Source: Clostridia bacterium
GTDB lineage: Bacteria; Bacillota; Clostridia; Oscillospirales; Acutalibacteraceae
Direction of reading: 5' to 3'
NCBI GenBank assembly: GCA_024689165.1
Contig: JAILDS010000308.1
Span: forward strand, 1-17,575
Length of the DNA stretch: 17,575 nt
The position numbers and the translations under genes are program-made. Positions 14,614 through 17,575 of this stretch are shown here, one piece after another (the stretch's first letter is position 1; every line of letters starts with the position of its first letter). Below the pieces are notes generated by a model. It was not told where the DNA came from. It saw only the letters and a program-made list of their open reading frames with translations, and ran no database searches.

Positions 14614-15738
14614 TCACTGGCTGGAAGCGAGCTTTTCTCTTGACTGCATCTTGAGATAAGCGTTGATGAATCCGTCGAGGTCGCCGTCCATTACGGCGTT
14701 GATGTTGCCGTTTTCATAGCCTGTCCTGTGGTCTTTTGCAAGGGTATAAGGCATGAAAACGTAAGAGCGTATCTGGCTGCCCCAGGCGATCTCTTTCTGA
14801 ACGCCCTTGATGTCGCTGATCTTGTCAAGGTGCTCTCTCTCCTTGATCTCGAGCAGCTTGGATTTGAGCATCCTCATGGCGACCTCACGGTTCTGGTGCT
14901 GGCTTCTCTCGACCTGGCAGGCAACGACTATGCCGGTCGGGATATGGGTGAGCCTTACCGCCGAGGAGGTCTTGTTGACCTTCTGCCCGCCTGCGCCTGA
15001 AGAACGGTAGACGTCCATTTTAATGTCTTCCGGTGCGATGTCGATGTCTATGTTGTCGTCTATCTCGGGCATTACCTCAAGCGACGCGAAGGACGTGTGC
15101 CGCCTGCCGGAAGCGTCGAACGGCGAGATCCTTACAAGACGGTGTATGCCGTTTTCACTGCGCAGATATCCGTACGCGTCCTGGCCCTCGATAAGCATGA
15201 CAGCGGACTTCAGCCCGGCTTCCTCCCCGTCAAGATAGTCGAGGGTGGAGACCTTGAACCCGTGACGCTCGCCCCAGCGGCTGTACATCCGGAAGAGCAT
15301 CAGAGCCCAGTCCTGCGCCTCTGTTCCGCCTGCGCCGGCGTGGAAAGTGAGTATCGCGTTGGAATGGTCGTATTCGCCTGTAAGCAGTGTCGAGAGCGTC
15401 TGCGCTTCAAGCTGCGCCTTGAACGATTTAAGCTCGCTGCGGCACTCCTCTTCAAGCGATTCGTCCTCTTCCTCATCTGCCATCTCGATGAGGGCGAGGG
15501 TGTCCTCATATTTGTTTTTCAGGTCGGAGTACGCCTTTAGCTTCCCCTTGAGAAAGCTTATCCTCTGAAGAACTTTCTGGGAGTTTTGCTGGTCGTTCCA
15601 GAAATCCTGAGCGGAAGTCTGTTCCTCGAGACGCGCGATTTCCTCGGAGGTTTTGTCTATTCCTATTGCGTCTTTAAGATCTTCAAGCGCGCCTGTTGAT
15701 TCAGTAAGCTCAAGGCGCATTTCTTCAAACTGAAGCAT
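14614..15738 (-). CDS. prfB: Peptide chain release factor 2
   Basis: Recognises UGA and UAA stop codons and triggers peptide release. The 374-residue protein has the RF2 codon-recognition tripeptide SPF at 205-207 (RISPFDASGRRHTSF) and the catalytic GGQ at 250-252 (SSGAGGQKVNKT). The N-terminal domain includes DFWNDQQ. ATG 15738 is chosen over ATG 15774 because AGGAG (plus-strand complement 15747-15751) lies eight bases upstream and inside the longer frame. Many bacteria code RF2 with an internal UGA and a programmed +1 frameshift near codon 25; here the frame is continuous (CTT AAA GAC in that region), so that autoregulatory site is absent. SPF rather than PxT excludes RF1. Confidence 0.96.
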   Translation of the reverse strand: MLQFEEMRLELTESTGALEDLKDAIGIDKTSEEIARLEEQTSAQDFWNDQQNSQKVLQRISFLKGKLKAYSDLKNKYEDTLALIEMADEEEDESLEEECRSELKSFKAQLEAQTLSTLLTGEYDHSNAILTFHAGAGGTEAQDWALMLFRMYSRWGERHGFKVSTLDYLDGEEAGLKSAVMLIEGQDAYGYLRSENGIHRLVRISPFDASGRRHTSFASLEVMPEIDDNIDIDIAPEDIKMDVYRSSGAGGQKVNKTSSAVRLTHIPTGIVVACQVERSQHQNREVAMRMLKSKLLEIKEREHLDKISDIKGVQKEIAWGSQIRSYVFMPYTLAKDHRTGYENGNINAVMDGDLDGFINAYLKMQSREKLASSQ

Positions 15739-15807
15739 CGTTTTTTCTCCTGATTTATTGCCGGATAATAGCATGGCCGCGGCGTGAGGCCGGTCTTGAT
15801 TTGCCTC

Positions 15808-15836
15808 ATTATATATTTAATATCCGGTCTTGTCAA
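15808..15836 (-). promoter_or_regulatory. Perfect-consensus sigma-A promoter of prfB
   Basis: On the minus strand TTGACA (15836-15831), 17 bases, then TATAAT (15813-15808): both hexamers and the spacing are ideal. The predicted start is near 15801, giving a leader of about 63 bases that includes a GGCC...GGCC hairpin. Confidence 0.85.
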
Positions 15837-15843
15837 TTTTTTA

Positions 15844-15872
15844 TTGAATTTTGCGCCCGTATGCATTAGAAT
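15844..15872 (+). promoter_or_regulatory. Candidate sigma-A promoter of the RING/DUF2628 gene and lipase
   Basis: TTGAAT (15844-15849), 17 bases, TAGAAT (15867-15872); four and five of six matches. It is divergent from and only eight bases away from the prfB -35. The predicted start is near 15879. The leader of about 95 bases holds GAGA-TTACAG-TCTC (15884-15897) at its 5' end, a direct repeat TCCGACAGT (15910-15918 and 15923-15931), and the palindrome CGACA-G-TGTCG built on the second copy. Confidence 0.55.
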
Positions 15873-15973
15873 CGTAAAAGCGGGAGATTACAGTCTCTGC
15901 GTTTCCGTATCCGACAGTCTTTTCCGACAGTGTCGTCTGCGGGTTTATCAAAAACAATTGCAAGGTGCATGAT

Positions 15974-16954
15974 ATGGATTTTAAGAAAGTTGTTTGCGCC
16001 GCCTGCGGCAGGCCCTTTGCCGAAGGTGACGATATAGTCGTATGCCCGGTATGCGGTTCGCCGCAGCACAGGAGCTGTTACGACCTTGTGGGGCAGTGCG
16101 TCAACCATGACAAACACGGCTCTTTTATTTTCGACCCTCCGGCGGAGGAGCATGAGAAGACCGAAAAACGCAGAACTGATGATATTTTCTGCCCTTTCTG
16201 CTCATGGATCATCCCGTCGGACAGCGAGGAATGCCCAAGATGCGGCGGTCCTCTTCGCGACAAAAATACAGGGGAGCCGATTTTTGAACGTGAAGCCCTT
16301 GTTTCGCCTGCCGAAAAGATCGACGGCATCCCCTCAAGAGAGTTTACGGCGATCATCGGCCCAAGAAAGTTCGTCAAATATCTTTCGTCCTTTAAGTACG
16401 GCGTTGCAAAAGGGCGGTGGAGACCGCATCTGCCCGCGATGATATTGGGCCCCGTCTGGTTCCTGTACAGAAAGATATACAGGCCTGCGCTGATATTGCT
16501 TGCCGTTCAGTGCCTGCTGTTCACTGCATACAGCGCTTTGACATACAAACCCGCGACGGGGGAGTATTTCAGGAACATAATCTCCGCAGCTCAGGAAGCT
16601 TCCTCTGGCGGTCTTTCACTGGAGGAATTCCAGGGCAGGCTTGCGGAAGTTGAAAGCGATTACGCCGAGGCCTACGAAGAACAGACTACTTCCCGGGACG
16701 GCGTTATTCAGGTTGTTTGGTACTGTCTTTCCCTTGGCGCCGACGTCGTTTTCGGCTTTTTCGGAAACAAACTGTATTTCGCCGAATGCAAACGCAAGAT
16801 CCTCGCTTCCCGGCCGAAATGCTCGGATATGGAAGGGTATATGGACAGGCTGAAGATGATCGGCGGAACTTCGCCGGGCCTCGCATTCCTCGGCATGCTG
16901 GCGATAGTGTCATATCCTTCGCTGCTGATGCTGCTTCTGGTGTTTGCATTCTAA
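15974..16954 (+). CDS. Prokaryotic RING-finger/zinc-ribbon membrane protein with DUF2628-like C-terminus
   Basis: A 326-residue protein. The N-terminus has a RING-like ligand series C8, C11, C24, C27, H32, C35, C42, H45 (the Prok-RING_1 pattern), then a zinc ribbon C73, C76, C87, C90. A DUF2628-like membrane region follows: GPRKFVKYLSSFKYGVAKGRWRP, then hydrophobic segments near 152-166, 171-190, 245-268 and 300-324. The stretch 195-242 between the inner two segments is hydrophilic and probably lies outside or forms a loop. ATG 15974 is chosen over GTG 15965 because AAGGTG (15962-15967) lies six bases before it. The function of such proteins is not established; prokaryotic RING domains of this group are not shown to be ubiquitin ligases, so I assign only metal binding and membrane location. 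It is followed after 13 bases by a secreted lipase gene. Confidence 0.82.
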   Translation: MDFKKVVCAACGRPFAEGDDIVVCPVCGSPQHRSCYDLVGQCVNHDKHGSFIFDPPAEEHEKTEKRRTDDIFCPFCSWIIPSDSEECPRCGGPLRDKNTGEPIFEREALVSPAEKIDGIPSREFTAIIGPRKFVKYLSSFKYGVAKGRWRPHLPAMILGPVWFLYRKIYRPALILLAVQCLLFTAYSALTYKPATGEYFRNIISAAQEASSGGLSLEEFQGRLAEVESDYAEAYEEQTTSRDGVIQVVWYCLSLGADVVFGFFGNKLYFAECKRKILASRPKCSDMEGYMDRLKMIGGTSPGLAFLGMLAIVSYPSLLMLLLVFAF

Positions 16955-16967
16955 GGATGCGCCGTTT

Positions 16968-17575
16968 ATGAACAAGCTCGTTTCTCTTGTCTTGTCCGTG
17001 ATAATGTTCCTCTGCCCGTCCCTGAATATTCCTCATACCGACGCCGACGCTTCCGCTGCAAGCGGACGGCAGTTCGTTTTTGTCAACGGACTCGGCGGCT
17101 GGGGCGAATATCAGTTGTATTACAAGATCCTGCCTTACTGGGGCGTTTTCGGCGGCGACTGTATGACGTATCTTCGCGCCAGAGGCTTCGACGTTCACGC
17201 GGCTTCCGCTTCTTCATCATCCTCCGCTTGGGACAGGGCCTGCGAGGTATACGCTCAGCTGACCGGAACGACCGTTGATTACGGAGAAGCTCACTCCGAA
17301 AGATACGGCCATGATCGTTTCGGAAAATGCTACAGGGGCAGGGCTCTGGTCAAACAGTGGGACGCTGATCATCCGATCGATCTTCTCGGTCACTCCTTCG
17401 GCGGCGCGACCGTACTGATGCTGCTTGATCTGATGATAGACGGCAGCGAGGAGGAACGTGCAAAAACACCGCCGGACGGGCTTTCGCCGTTGTTCGCAGG
17501 CGGTCATGACGGCTGGATCTCTTCGATCACCGCCCTGTCTGCGCCGCTGAACGGTACCACGGCGTATTACGCGGC
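16968..17575 (+). CDS. Secreted lipase, family I.5-like (Bacillus/Staphylococcus type), C-terminal end outside the window
   Basis: An alpha/beta hydrolase that probably cleaves acylglycerols outside the cell. There are 202 open codons to the edge. A signal peptide is present: NK, hydrophobic core LVSLVLSVIMFLC, then cleavage probably around 26-31. The mature part begins FVFVNGLGGWG (oxyanion region). The block WDRACEVYAQL...TVDYGEAH...YGHDRFG matches the zinc-binding part of thermoalkalophilic lipases, keeping D89, H109 and H115 as zinc ligands and W88; the fourth ligand and the catalytic Asp and His lie beyond the edge. The nucleophile elbow is GHSFGG with S143, not the usual AHSQGG. ATG 16968 has AAGGA ten bases upstream, within the end of the RING gene. 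Lipase family membership is secure; substrate is inferred. Confidence 0.9.
   Translation, partial: MNKLVSLVLSVIMFLCPSLNIPHTDADASAASGRQFVFVNGLGGWGEYQLYYKILPYWGVFGGDCMTYLRARGFDVHAASASSSSSAWDRACEVYAQLTGTTVDYGEAHSERYGHDRFGKCYRGRALVKQWDADHPIDLLGHSFGGATVLMLLDLMIDGSEEERAKTPPDGLSPLFAGGHDGWISSITALSAPLNGTTAYYA

Noticed and set aside
16957..16971. Four-codon reading frame between the RING-protein gene and the lipase.
   Set aside because: Too short to be a gene and explained by the overlap of the lipase ribosome binding region.
1..17575. Looked for CRISPR repeats, tRNA/rRNA genes, transposases, phage genes and toxin-antitoxin pairs.
   Set aside because: No regularly spaced repeats, no recognisable RNA gene and no mobile-element protein is visible; the small gene at 12680 has no partner gene that would make a classical toxin-antitoxin pair.

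Overview
The window is chromosomal DNA of a Gram-positive bacterium of the Firmicutes, most likely class Clostridia (perhaps an Oscillospiraceae-like gut or rumen lineage). This rests on the block gdpP-rplI-dnaB, the block tilS-hpt-ftsH, an RNase J gene, strong AGGAGG-type ribosome binding sites, near-consensus sigma-A promoters, and a prokaryotic RING/DUF2628 protein. The genus cannot be fixed from the sequence. Coding density is high, there is no gap above 300 bases, and I see no rRNA, tRNA, CRISPR array, insertion sequence, intein or prophage gene.

Left part (1-2196, minus strand). rnhA (RNase HI) is followed by an NAD(P)-binding extended-SDR protein and then, with no gap, by a YjeF_N-type NAD(P)H-hydrate epimerase gene that runs off the left edge. 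rnhA and the SDR gene each have a plausible promoter.

Centre (2303-12564, plus strand). A strong promoter drives a tightly packed run: rnj (RNase J), gdpP (c-di-AMP phosphodiesterase), rplI (L9), dnaB (replicative helicase), tilS (tRNA-Ile lysidine synthetase) and hpt (hypoxanthine phosphoribosyltransferase). Several genes overlap by ATGA. A second clear promoter inside the 3' end of hpt serves ftsH and a cyclophilin-type lipoprotein. The run joins RNA decay, c-di-AMP turnover, translation, replication, tRNA modification, purine salvage and membrane proteolysis.

Right part (12565-17575). A 56-codon gene has its own consensus promoter, a hairpin that presents its ribosome binding site, and its own terminator. 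It is followed by a nucleoside hydrolase (plus), a shared convergent terminator, and a minus-strand pair prfB (RF2) then a SanA/YdcF-like DUF218 protein. A divergent promoter region then leads to a RING/zinc-ribbon membrane protein and, 13 bases downstream, a secreted family I.5-like lipase that runs off the right edge.

Most of the window is ordinary core-genome content. The parts most worth a second look are the isolated small gene at 12680-12850, the leader hairpins whose loops carry Shine-Dalgarno sequences (rnj and the small gene), an AT-rich dyad-bounded in-frame segment inside tilS, and the RING-protein/lipase pair.
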